Below are positions 24,484 through 33,553 of a stretch of DNA of 64,000 nucleotides, one piece after another; position 1 is the stretch's first letter, and each line of letters begins with the position of its first letter. Source of the stretch: Dehalococcoidia bacterium. GTDB lineage: Bacteria > Chloroflexota > Dehalococcoidia > Lucifugimonadales > JAGWBF01. Location of the stretch: contig JAGWBJ010000002.1 of NCBI GenBank assembly GCA_021295955.1, positions 62,001-126,000 of the forward strand, in the 5' to 3' direction. Below the pieces are notes generated by a model, which worked only from the letters and a program-made list of their open reading frames with translations, ran no database searches and had not been told where the DNA came from. Made by a program: the position numbers and the translations under genes.

Positions 24484-27400
24484 TCAACCTTCTCCTATTC
24501 GAAGCACCCGCTGGACCTCCAGCTTGGATGTAAGCCAGGCGAGCCACCCAACGGTGCAAGCGGAGACCACCCCCAGCACCAGGTACGAGATGAGGAGGGT
24601 CAGCCAGTCGGTGCGGAACAGCATCGGCGGGGCCACCCTGACCCCCTCCTCGGCCCACTCCAGAATGGGAAGCAGCCTGATCCCGATGAGGTGCCCGGCA
24701 AGGGTGCCCAGCCCGACGCCGAACACGACGACCAGCACCAGGTTGAACCACACCACCCCGTTGAGCTGCCGGGTGGAGAAGCCCACCGTGCGCAGCAGGG
24801 CGAACTCCGTTTGCCGCTCCCGCACGTCCATGTACGAAAAGAGCATGACCCCGGATGCGCTGGCCAGCACCAGGGCCAGGAACATGATGACCAGGAGCCC
24901 GCCCCAACCGGCGTTGACCAACGGCTCGGTCACCCGCTGGGAGACGAGGTCCGAGGCCAGCACGGTGTCGGATGTGTTCAGCCCCAGTCCGTCGATGCCG
25001 CCGGCCACGAGATGGTCGGGCAGCCGGCTTCCGTTGGTGCTGGCCCACAGCTCGTTGCTACCCCCGGCCGGGTCCTGGCCGTGGACGTTATAGTAGTGGT
25101 TGAAGGTCTTCAGGTCCACGACCACGAAGTGCCCTTCCTTGGGGTGCAGCGTCGGGAAGAAGTCGGCGGACTCCACGGCGCGGATAGGCAGAGTGACGGA
25201 CAGCATGCCGATGGCGAGGCTGTCGCCCAGCCGGGCGTCGGCGGCCTCTAGCAGGGAGTTGCTGACGATGGCGGGCATGGGCGTCTCCGGCTGCCCCGGC
25301 CGGAGGCCCACGAGGCCCCGGGAGCCCCCCGGAGTCCAGGTCAGGGCCGTGGAGGTGGTCGACCCCCCTTCTTCCCGGGGCGCCGACGCGCTGGTCTCTA
25401 TCGAGAACAGTCCGGGGCTGGCGTAGTTTTCCACCACCTGCCAGCCGTCGGTGGTGCTCAGGTCCGCCAACAACACCTCCCCCCTGGGGGTACGCGCCTT
25501 CAGATCCTGGAGGAAGGCGACCCCGGGCTCCGAGGCCTCGCCGAACCTGTGGGCCACCTTCAAGGATATCAGGGTCGCCGGGTGAGTCACATCCCGGCTG
25601 GGAGGGGCGTTCCGAAATCCCCTGCTGCCGGGGCGCTCAGCCGGCGTCAGGGAGGAGTCCAAACGCCTCCATCCCCGGTAGTTCAGGCGTCCAAAGACCA
25701 CGTCGAAGTACAGCCCCTTGGCGTCCCTCAGGCGGCCTTCCAGAAAGGAGCCCGGGAACCGTCTTCCGGGCTGAACCCACAGGGACAGCCCGGTGGCCTC
25801 CTCGGGGAGGGGTATGCCTTCCAGCAGAATGGGCGACTTGTCCGAGCTGATGGCCGCCGCCAGGTCTCCAAGGTCCAGGCCTCCGGCGAAATGGGACCGG
25901 TACCAGGCCACGTCTTCGATGTTGTCGGCATCCACCGCCAGGACGTTTACCCTCTCCGACCGGAAGACGCTGGCCAGCACGTGCCCGCTGGTCCTCTCCA
26001 CCTCGGCGACGGCCACGCCCCCCTGGGCCTCGGCCCGCTCCGAGACCCCCAGGATGGACATGGGCGTCCTGTCTCCGTAGTGGCTCACCCGGACGTCCGC
26101 CCCCGCGGCATACAGGGCCCGGTCCCTCTGGCTTCCCTCCAGGGTCGCGGAGAAGGCCGAGCCGAACACCGCCAGCGCCGTGGTGAGCATGAGGAGCACC
26201 ACCAGGGCGCCCGGGATGGCCGGGTCCCGGGAGACCCGCCGCAGCGCCTGGACCAGCCAGGCCGGCCCTGAGAGCTCCGCCAGCCGGGCCATGAGCCCCG
26301 CCGCCAGCGGGAACAGCCGCATCACCAGGAGGCCGAACCCCAGCAGGAGCAGCACGGGCCCCAGCAGAAGAGAGTAGTCGATCTCCTGGCCTCCCGGTCC
26401 CACGGAGCGCACCAGGACGGAGCCCCGACTCTCGATCTGCCACCACAGGAGGGCAACGATGGCCAGGGCGAGGATATCCAGGTAGTATCGCTGCATGAAG
26501 GGCAACCTCGGAGGCCTGGCCCCCGCCTGTCGAAACTCCACTATCCCCTGTCGCGCCGCGAAAAGAGTGGACACCGTCAGGATGGAGACCGCCAGGACGG
26601 CGCCGCCCACCCCCAGAAGGAACGCCTGGGGCGAAAGGGCGGCGGATATCAGGTCCCCCGCGGGAGGCGAGAAGTCGAAGAAGAGGTTGCCCAGCAGCCT
26701 GGAGACCCCCAGGGCTAGCAGCGGCCCCAGGAGTATCGCCGGCGCCGACAGCAGGAGGCCCTCCACCAGGGACAGGATCCCGATCTGCAGGGTGGTGGAG
26801 CCGCGGCTCTTGAGCATGGCTATCTCGCCGGTCCGGGACTTGACTATCAGGCCCGCCACCAGGGACAGGTAGTAGATGAGAATCCCGATCACCAGGAATA
26901 TCATCAGGAAGAGGGGAATCCGGGCCAACACGAGCTGCTCTTCGTAGGCGTCCAGGACCCGGTCCAGCCTGACTATTGCGCTCCCCTCCTCCAGGCGGGC
27001 CAGGGCCTCGTTCTCGGCGATCCACAGGGCCGTCCGCAGGTCCTCCACCTGCCCGGACCGCACGCCGTGACGATCGACGTAGAAGAGCCACATGGTGTTC
27101 GAGTGACTGCCGGGATATATGCGGGCCACCCGGTCCAGGATCGTCTCCTCGGTGGTCACCAGGGGCACCCAGGCGAAGGGATACTCGGTGGAGGAGAAGG
27201 AGTCGCCGGCGCGGAACCAGAACTCCCCGCCCGGGTCGGCACGCTCGAACACTCCCACCACGCGCACGGGCATGGTGGGAGTGGGGCCGGTGCCGCTGGT
27301 GGAGAAGATGTCCATCTCGGAGCCGACGCCGAACCGGAGCAGCTCGGCCCCGTAGGAGTCGATGGCCACCTCCAGGGGGGCCTCCCGGGTCGGCGGCCCG

Positions 27401-27882
27401 GTCAGCGTGTCCGAGGGCCAGCGGCCCTCGACGAGCCGGGCGTGCTCGGGGTAGAGGCGGTCTACGTACAGGAGACGGCCCCGAGGCTGCCGGTTGTCGT
27501 CCAGGTTGAAGCGGTCGTGTCCGGTGAAGAAGAAGCTCGACGTCTCGAAGATGCGGGACCGCTCACGGAGATACGGCTCCAGCCTGGGGGCGACGCGGCC
27601 GTCCACGATGTCCAGGCTCCTGCGGTATATGCTCCCCTCGGGGGGCAGCAGCGCGGGGTCCTGGAGGTCGCTGTAGGAGCTGACGGAGAAGTTGGCCTCG
27701 TCGGGATCGGCCAGCTCCAGCGCCCTGCGGAGAGAGGCGTCAGCCAGCAGCTCCGAAAAGATAATCCCGCTGGACATGAGGGCGACGGCAAGGAGTATCC
27801 CCAGGAACAGGACGACCTCCAGCCGCCAACCGGTGACGATGCGCCTAAGGGCGATGACGTACGCTAGCTGCAGTACCGACAC
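24484..27882 (-). CDS. FtsX-domain ABC permease, large
   Basis: A 1132-residue inner-membrane protein with about ten membrane helices in MacB/FtsX arrangement. One N-terminal helix (VVLFLGILLAVALMSSG) precedes a large outside domain of about 240 residues, then four to six central helices with the RSRGSTTLQIGIL coupling segment. A second outside domain and three C-terminal helices with the LRTVGFSTRQLNGVVW FtsX motif follow. It starts at GTG 27882, only 7 bp after the stop of the paralogue at 27890-31228. Such duplicated-FtsX proteins move lipids, peptides or lipoproteins, or transmit mechanical signals, rather than import nutrients. Confidence 0.85.
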   Translation of the reverse strand: MSVLQLAYVIALRRIVTGWRLEVVLFLGILLAVALMSSGIIFSELLADASLRRALELADPDEANFSVSSYSDLQDPALLPPEGSIYRRSLDIVDGRVAPRLEPYLRERSRIFETSSFFFTGHDRFNLDDNRQPRGRLLYVDRLYPEHARLVEGRWPSDTLTGPPTREAPLEVAIDSYGAELLRFGVGSEMDIFSTSGTGPTPTMPVRVVGVFERADPGGEFWFRAGDSFSSTEYPFAWVPLVTTEETILDRVARIYPGSHSNTMWLFYVDRHGVRSGQVEDLRTALWIAENEALARLEEGSAIVRLDRVLDAYEEQLVLARIPLFLMIFLVIGILIYYLSLVAGLIVKSRTGEIAMLKSRGSTTLQIGILSLVEGLLLSAPAILLGPLLALGVSRLLGNLFFDFSPPAGDLISAALSPQAFLLGVGGAVLAVSILTVSTLFAARQGIVEFRQAGARPPRLPFMQRYYLDILALAIVALLWWQIESRGSVLVRSVGPGGQEIDYSLLLGPVLLLLGFGLLVMRLFPLAAGLMARLAELSGPAWLVQALRRVSRDPAIPGALVVLLMLTTALAVFGSAFSATLEGSQRDRALYAAGADVRVSHYGDRTPMSILGVSERAEAQGGVAVAEVERTSGHVLASVFRSERVNVLAVDADNIEDVAWYRSHFAGGLDLGDLAAAISSDKSPILLEGIPLPEEATGLSLWVQPGRRFPGSFLEGRLRDAKGLYFDVVFGRLNYRGWRRLDSSLTPAERPGSRGFRNAPPSRDVTHPATLISLKVAHRFGEASEPGVAFLQDLKARTPRGEVLLADLSTTDGWQVVENYASPGLFSIETSASAPREEGGSTTSTALTWTPGGSRGLVGLRPGQPETPMPAIVSNSLLEAADARLGDSLAIGMLSVTLPIRAVESADFFPTLHPKEGHFVVVDLKTFNHYYNVHGQDPAGGSNELWASTNGSRLPDHLVAGGIDGLGLNTSDTVLASDLVSQRVTEPLVNAGWGGLLVIMFLALVLASASGVMLFSYMDVRERQTEFALLRTVGFSTRQLNGVVWFNLVLVVVFGVGLGTLAGHLIGIRLLPILEWAEEGVRVAPPMLFRTDWLTLLISYLVLGVVSACTVGWLAWLTSKLEVQRVLRIGEG

Positions 27883-27889
27883 GGCCCGG

Positions 27890-30800
27890 CTACATCCCCG
27901 TCCTGAGTATCTCGGGCGCGTCGAGCCTGCGGGCGTACGCCACCGACAGGATGATGGCGCCGAAGACGGCCGCGCCCAGGGCAGCCAAGACCAGCCCGAT
28001 GAGGCCCGCGTGGCTGGTGACTATCATCGGCGGCACCACGTCCTGGCCGGTGACTGTCACGTCCAGAAACCCGAGGACCCATCTGCTCAACCATATCCCC
28101 AGGGCCGCGCCGGCGCCGATGCCCAGGATCGCTATCATCACCTTCTCCAGGGCCATGGAGAGCTGGAACTGACGGCGTGAGAACCCCAGGGATCTGACGA
28201 CGGCCAGGTCCACGCGCCCCGACCGGACCGCGATTACCGCGTAGGTCCCCAGGGCCAGCGTGACGGCGATGGTTATGGCGGCGGTCCCCAGGGCCGTCAG
28301 GCCGTTCCAGCCCCCTCCGGCCAGGGGGTTCTGCCGGGCGACCCCCCCTATGACGGCGCTGTCCCCCACCCACGAAAACGGGGGCAGCCGGTCCCTGACC
28401 TCCCCCATGATCCGCTCACGGTCCGCCGCCGGGTCCAGGGCCAGCCAGTGGGTCTGGGGCTGGAGGAAGATGCCGCTGCCCACCCGCCTCAGGTACTCCC
28501 GGTAGTCGTCCAGGGACACCAGCAGGAAGGGTCTCAGGGTCCTGGTAACGGTGGGGAACATCTCGATGGTCCCGCTGATCCTGAGGGGGACCACTTGCTG
28601 AGATGACCGCACCATCAGCTCCTCGCCCTCCAGGAAGGCCGCGTCCCCGATGGCGGGCAGAGGAAAGGGTCCAGGGGGGATGAAAACGCCCATGTTGATG
28701 TTCGGCAGCGCGTCCTTCCAGGCGAACCGGAGGCCCAGGCCGCCGTCGGTCCGGGAAGCCGAGAGCGAGAGGGTGGCGGTGTGGGGACTGAGCCTGCCGT
28801 TGGGGAGGGCCTGCCAAGTGCCCGGGGTGTCGAAGGTCTCCACGACTATGGCGTCGTTGTTCGGAAAAGGCCCCCTGGCGGTCAGGTCCTCGATGCTGAT
28901 GCTTCCGGCGGGGATGTTGGTCATGGAGGCCCCGCTGACGAATACGGAGACGGCGCTGAAGGGAGGGCGGGCCCTCGCGGGTATCGAGGGCCTGAGCGAC
29001 TCCTCCAGGTAGGTCCATCCCCGGGGCGTCGGGCTCGCCCCCCGCACGGGAGCGGACAGGGGCCCCAGGAGCACGTTGTAGTACTGCCCCGCCTCGTCGG
29101 ATACCTTGACCCAGATGTTCAGGGACCGGGGAAAGGCCTCGGCGGCAAGGCCCTCCGAGTTCACCCAGAGCCCTATGCTCTCGGTATCCTCGGGGAGGGG
29201 TATCCGCTGCACGCCCCCGGGCACGATTCGCAGCGGCCGGACCAGGTCGGTGATTCCCAGGTCTGAGAAGTCATCCCTGAACCAGGCCGTCTGGCCCACG
29301 GTCTCGGGGTCGACGGTGAAGAGGCTGCCCCCGCCCACGGGGGGCCGGTCCACCAGGCCCACCGGCTGCTGGCCGAAGGGCCCGACGGCGACGACGCCGT
29401 CGATGGCCGCGAGCTGGTTCGCCTGACTGTTGGACAGGGTGGGCCCCTCTATGACCACGTCGGCCCCGAGGTCGAACAGCGCCTGGTGCTCCTCGCTCCG
29501 GGAGAGGGAGGGCTGGAAGGCCGCTCCGAACACCCCCAGGGCCGTGCCCATCATAAGGATCACCGCCAGGGAGCTATGGGGCAACGGGTCCCGGGCCGCC
29601 CGTACCAGTCCGAAGGCCACCCCGGCCGACGAGACACGGCCCGCCGCCCAGCCGATGAGCCTCATCAGCAGGGGCAGGACTCGGAACATCAGCAGGGCCA
29701 CGGCCAGCAGGGCTAGGACCGGACCGATGAGCATGCTGGGGTCCATGCTCAGTGACCTGCCCAGGATGTCCCGCTCGATGAACCCCCCGCGGGTCTGGAG
29801 CTGCCACCAGATGAGCCCCACCCCGACCAGCACCGCCAGGTCCACGTAGTACCGCTGCAGCAGGGGCACGGAGGGCGGACGGGAGCGGCTGCTCAACGAT
29901 TCCACCATGCCCATCCGCGAAAGGGTAAACCCCGAGGCCAGCAACACCACCAGGCTCAACAGTCCCCCTACGGCGCCCATGACGAACATGTCAGCCGAGA
30001 GACCTATGGGCAGAGACGTGGCGCCGCCCAGGGGCCTGATGGTGTCCGCCAGCAGGTACTTGACCATGGCCAGGGCCACGAAGGGCCCGATGACAAACGA
30101 CAGCAGGACGATGACCCCCTCCCCCAGCGCCAGGAGCCCCGTCATCTGGGGCATGCTGGCTCCCCTGCTCCTGAACAGGCCCGCCTCGTCACTGCGGCTG
30201 CGGGTCAGCAGGCCCATCACCAGCGCGAGGAAGTACAGCATCACGGCGACGATCAAGAACAGGAAGAGGAACAGGGAGGCCCGCGCCATCGCCAAGTCCC
30301 GTTTGTAGTCCTCCAGGGTGTTGGCCAGCCCGCTGAACACCAGCGACTGGGGGAAGCGCTTGCCGACGTCCGTTTCGAGGCCGTCCAGGGCCTCCTGGGT
30401 CTGGTCGACGTTCGCGCCCGTTACCAGGTCGGTCTCCAGGAAGAGGAACCAGCCGTAGTCTCCCACCAGCGACGGGTAGCGGGCCCCCAGGCCCTGGAAG
30501 AAATGCTCCTCGTCCACGTACAGGGGGATGATGACCTCATCTCCCCGCCTATCCAGGTTGAAGTAGCTGGCCGAGGCGCCCATCCAGTACTCGTCCCGCG
30601 AGTCCACGGGGTCCGCGAAGCCCACCAGGCGCAGCGTGATCACCTCGGAGAAGTCCGTCGGGAAGGGAGGGAGGAATATCTCGTTTCCCAGCCTCAGCCC
30701 CATGCTCCTGGCCAGGCCGCTGCCCATCACCACGTCCAACGTCACACCCCCGGCGTCCAGGGCCGGCTCCCGGCGGGGCCAGCTGCCGGCGACAAGGCTG

Positions 30801-31228
30801 GAGTGCTCCCGGAACCCCGTCAGGAAGAAGAGCTGCACCTTGGGATTGCCGGGAATGGTCCCAACCCCCGGCGCCGGCGGCCTGCCGTATGCGGGGTAGG
30901 GCGGCGCCTTGCCCCAACGCTGGACGTCCCTGGTGATGCTCCCAAGGCGGCGCTCGTTGATCTCCGAGATCGTCGCCCTCAGGCTCTGGTAGTCCTGGGG
31001 CCCCAGGGGCCGGTTCCGGACGGTAACGTGAGCGTTGAGGGCCGTGGAGGGGACGGAGGCGATGGAGTGACGCAGGCCCCCCTCGGCCAGCGCGCGGGAG
31101 TAGATGGGCGCCATGGCCATGAGGGTCACCGCCGCCAGTATCCCGAAGGAGGTGATCGCCGGCAGCGCCCAGTTGGACCGCATCCGGCGGGGGACAATCC
31201 ACAGGAGTACCTTGATCCAGCTCAACAT
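27890..31228 (-). CDS. FtsX-domain ABC permease, large paralogue
   Basis: A 1112-residue paralogue of the following permease. I start it at ATG 31228 because the protein then begins MLSWIKVLLWIVPRRMRSNW and goes straight into the first membrane helix. The frame stays open further upstream, but that sequence is not protein-like and collides with the divergent LLM gene. The helix and outside-domain order matches the neighbour, including a LFRSRGASMPQMTGLLALGE coupling segment and a VRSLGFSRRQFQLSMALEK FtsX motif near the end. It is the first gene of the four-gene operon. No clear -35/-10 pair is visible upstream. Confidence 0.85.
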   Translation of the reverse strand: MLSWIKVLLWIVPRRMRSNWALPAITSFGILAAVTLMAMAPIYSRALAEGGLRHSIASVPSTALNAHVTVRNRPLGPQDYQSLRATISEINERRLGSITRDVQRWGKAPPYPAYGRPPAPGVGTIPGNPKVQLFFLTGFREHSSLVAGSWPRREPALDAGGVTLDVVMGSGLARSMGLRLGNEIFLPPFPTDFSEVITLRLVGFADPVDSRDEYWMGASASYFNLDRRGDEVIIPLYVDEEHFFQGLGARYPSLVGDYGWFLFLETDLVTGANVDQTQEALDGLETDVGKRFPQSLVFSGLANTLEDYKRDLAMARASLFLFLFLIVAVMLYFLALVMGLLTRSRSDEAGLFRSRGASMPQMTGLLALGEGVIVLLSFVIGPFVALAMVKYLLADTIRPLGGATSLPIGLSADMFVMGAVGGLLSLVVLLASGFTLSRMGMVESLSSRSRPPSVPLLQRYYVDLAVLVGVGLIWWQLQTRGGFIERDILGRSLSMDPSMLIGPVLALLAVALLMFRVLPLLMRLIGWAAGRVSSAGVAFGLVRAARDPLPHSSLAVILMMGTALGVFGAAFQPSLSRSEEHQALFDLGADVVIEGPTLSNSQANQLAAIDGVVAVGPFGQQPVGLVDRPPVGGGSLFTVDPETVGQTAWFRDDFSDLGITDLVRPLRIVPGGVQRIPLPEDTESIGLWVNSEGLAAEAFPRSLNIWVKVSDEAGQYYNVLLGPLSAPVRGASPTPRGWTYLEESLRPSIPARARPPFSAVSVFVSGASMTNIPAGSISIEDLTARGPFPNNDAIVVETFDTPGTWQALPNGRLSPHTATLSLSASRTDGGLGLRFAWKDALPNINMGVFIPPGPFPLPAIGDAAFLEGEELMVRSSQQVVPLRISGTIEMFPTVTRTLRPFLLVSLDDYREYLRRVGSGIFLQPQTHWLALDPAADRERIMGEVRDRLPPFSWVGDSAVIGGVARQNPLAGGGWNGLTALGTAAITIAVTLALGTYAVIAVRSGRVDLAVVRSLGFSRRQFQLSMALEKVMIAILGIGAGAALGIWLSRWVLGFLDVTVTGQDVVPPMIVTSHAGLIGLVLAALGAAVFGAIILSVAYARRLDAPEILRTGM

Positions 31229-31348
31229 AGCAGCGGCGGCCCGGTGTCGGGGCCCGGTATTTGAGAAGGATAACACAAAGGTCATTAAACTGGGGGGCAT
31301 TAGACTGGGCCCAGACCGGCGGGACCGCCCCCCGGTCGCGCCCGACGG

Positions 31349-31378
31349 TTGACACCTGGCGGGGACCGTCATTAGACT
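31349..31378 (+). promoter_or_regulatory. Promoter of the first tandem LLM gene
   Basis: TTGACA (31349-31354), 18-bp spacer, TAGACT (31373-31378), 55 bp before TTG 31434. Confidence 0.6.
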
Positions 31379-31433
31379 CCGGCGTGTGGCGCGGGCCGGG
31401 CCCCGGCCCGCCCGGCTTATTGGGAGGCTGGAA

Positions 31434-32429
31434 TTGCCCCGGTTGAAAGTCGACATCAGGGTCCCCGTGGGGCTCCCGGTCCCGGAGACGGCCGACTTCA
31501 TCGCCGGCTGCGAAGAGGCGGGGTTCTACGGCGTCGGCGTCCACGATCATCAGCACAGCGGCAGGGACGTATACGTCACCCTGGCACTGGCCGCCGAGCG
31601 GACCACGACGCTGACGCTGTACCCGGCGACCTCCAACCCGGTAACCCGGCACCCCATGGTGCTCGCCTCCCTGGCCCACAGCCTGGAGGAGATCGCCCCC
31701 GGGCGGGTGGTCTCGACCATCGCCCCCGGCTTCCTGTCCGTAGGGAACATCGGACACCGGCGGGCCCGGGTGCAGGAGATGCGCGAGGCGGTGTCGACGG
31801 TCAAGGGCCTGCTGGCGGGAGAGACCCTCCCCTTCGGCGACACCCGCACCAGGCTGGGCAACGTCAGCCGCCCCCCGACCCCCGTCTACATGACCGCAGC
31901 CGGTCCCAGGATGGTGGAGGTTGCGGGCGAGGTCGCCGACGGCGTGCTGCTGATGGCCGGCCTCGACCCCCGGGCCGCGGCCGAGGCAAGGCGGCTGCTG
32001 AAGGCCGGCGCCGAGCGGGCGGGCCGCGACCTGACGGACTTCCCCATCGTGTTCATAACGCCCATCGCCGTGGACGAGGGGGACGGCTCCGCCCGCCGCT
32101 GGCCCCAGGGCTGGCTCTCGCCCGACAGGCCCTGGCTCGCCTACCCCAGCAAGTCCAACTTCTACTGGCTCCGCCACGCGGGCATCGACATCCCCGACGA
32201 CGTACGGCCGGAGCAGGTCTCCGACGACATGGCTTCGAGGATATGCGACGCCTTCGGCCTGTTCGGCACCGAGGAGCAGTGCGCCGCACGCCTGGAAAGG
32301 GCCGTGGAGGAGGCGGGCGTGGAGCACGTCTTCCTCTTCCCTTCCCACACCGTCAAGGGCGGCTACGACATGCCCGTACGCGAGGTGGAGGCCTTCAGGA
32401 GGGCCATCAGGCCCAGGCTGGGGCTGTAG
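31434..32429 (+). CDS. LLM-class flavin/F420-dependent oxidoreductase (tandem copy 1)
   Basis: A 331-residue LLM enzyme. TTG 31434 follows GGGAGG by 6 nt, and the next gene uses a TTG at the equivalent place, which supports this start. Conserved pieces: VDIRVPVGLPVPETADFIA, HDHQHSGRDVYVTLALAA, LYPATSNPVTRHPMV, APGFLSVGNIGHRRA and AAGPRMVEVAGEVADGVLL. It resembles F420-dependent methylene-tetrahydromethanopterin-reductase-like enzymes, but the substrate is unknown. It is about 60% identical by eye to the gene that follows, so a tandem duplication is clear. Confidence 0.85.
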   Translation: MPRLKVDIRVPVGLPVPETADFIAGCEEAGFYGVGVHDHQHSGRDVYVTLALAAERTTTLTLYPATSNPVTRHPMVLASLAHSLEEIAPGRVVSTIAPGFLSVGNIGHRRARVQEMREAVSTVKGLLAGETLPFGDTRTRLGNVSRPPTPVYMTAAGPRMVEVAGEVADGVLLMAGLDPRAAAEARRLLKAGAERAGRDLTDFPIVFITPIAVDEGDGSARRWPQGWLSPDRPWLAYPSKSNFYWLRHAGIDIPDDVRPEQVSDDMASRICDAFGLFGTEEQCAARLERAVEEAGVEHVFLFPSHTVKGGYDMPVREVEAFRRAIRPRLGL

Positions 32430-32490
32430 GCATAGGCCGGCCCCCCGCTTCTGCCGCTACCGCGTCCCCACGCCGCCCGATCGTGGCTTG

Positions 32491-32519
32491 TTGACACCCT
32501 TCCGGCGCCCCATTACACT
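32491..32519 (+). promoter_or_regulatory. Promoter of the second tandem LLM gene
   Basis: TTGACA (32491-32496), 17-bp spacer, TACACT (32514-32519), 25 bp before TTG 32545. The duplicated gene kept its own promoter. Confidence 0.6.
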
Positions 32520-32544
32520 CCCCAAGGGACGCGCGGAGGCCACG

Positions 32545-33534
32545 TTGAAGCTGAAAGTGGACATCAGGATCCCCGTGGGCATGCCGGTGCAGGACACCGC
32601 GGACTTCATCGCCGAGTGCGAGGAGGCGGGCCTGGACGGGGTGGGAGTCCACGACCACCAGCACAGCGCCAGGGACGTGTTCGTGACCCTGGCCCTGGCC
32701 GCCGAGCGCACCTCCCGGCTGAGGCTGTACCCGGCCACCTCCAACCCGGTAACCCGGCATCCCATGGTCCTGGCCGCCCTGGCCGCCACCCTGGGCGAGG
32801 TTGCCCCCGGCAGGTCCCATCTCACCCTGGCCCCCGGCTTTCTGTCGGTGGGCAACATCGGTCACCGCATGGCCCGTGTGGCCGAGATGCGGGAAGCCGT
32901 CCTCACCATCAAACGCCTGCTGGCCGGGGAGACGCTGCCCTTCGGCTACACCCACTCACGCATGCGCCGGGTGGCCCTGGAGCCGACGCCCGTCTACGTC
33001 CTGGCCTCGGGCCCCCGCATGATGGAGCTGGCGGGGGAGGTGGGGGACGGCGCCATGGTGCTGGTCGGCCTCCACCCCGAGGCCGTCGCCGAGGCCCGCA
33101 GGCGCCTGCAGGTGGGGGCCAAGAGGGCGGGCCGCGACCTGAGGGACTTCCCGGTCATCTTCATCGCGCCCATGTCGGTGGACGACGGCGACGGCTCGGC
33201 CAGACGATGGCCTCGCACCTGGCTGGGGCCGGACAAGCCCTGGATCACCGAGCCGGCGTCCAACCTGTACTGGCTGCGCCACTCGGGGATAGACCTTCCC
33301 AAGGACGTGGACCCCGACCGGATGTCGGTGGAGACGGCGGACCGTATCTGCGACGCCTGGGGCCTCTACGGCAGCCCGGAGCACTGCGCCCACCGGCTGG
33401 AGCGGGCGGTGGATGAGGCTGGTCTGGAGCACGTGTTCCTCTTTCCCAGCCACACCATCGCCGGCGGCTACTGGTTCCCCATGCGGGAGATCGACGCCTT
33501 CCGCCGGTGCATCAAGCCCATGCTTACGGCCTAG
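32545..33534 (+). CDS. LLM-class flavin/F420-dependent oxidoreductase (tandem copy 2)
   Basis: A 329-residue paralogue of the preceding gene, starting at TTG 32545 behind GGAGG. It keeps HDHQHSARDVFVTLALAA, LYPATSNPVTRHPMVLAAL, APGFLSVGNIGHRMAR and ASGPRMMELAGEVGDGAMVL in order. Differences are concentrated in the middle (GYTHSRMRRVALEPTPV) and the C-terminal insertion, the regions that usually set substrate choice in LLM enzymes. The third LLM gene follows after 19 bp and is probably co-transcribed. Confidence 0.85.
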   Translation: MKLKVDIRIPVGMPVQDTADFIAECEEAGLDGVGVHDHQHSARDVFVTLALAAERTSRLRLYPATSNPVTRHPMVLAALAATLGEVAPGRSHLTLAPGFLSVGNIGHRMARVAEMREAVLTIKRLLAGETLPFGYTHSRMRRVALEPTPVYVLASGPRMMELAGEVGDGAMVLVGLHPEAVAEARRRLQVGAKRAGRDLRDFPVIFIAPMSVDDGDGSARRWPRTWLGPDKPWITEPASNLYWLRHSGIDLPKDVDPDRMSVETADRICDAWGLYGSPEHCAHRLERAVDEAGLEHVFLFPSHTIAGGYWFPMREIDAFRRCIKPMLTA

Positions 33535-33553
33535 CCCCCTCGGGAGGTTCGCC

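Noticed and set aside
31229-31501. N-terminal extension of the first FtsX gene to 31501
   Set aside because: It would overlap the divergent LLM gene and its promoter; the family-like start is the membrane helix after ATG 31228.
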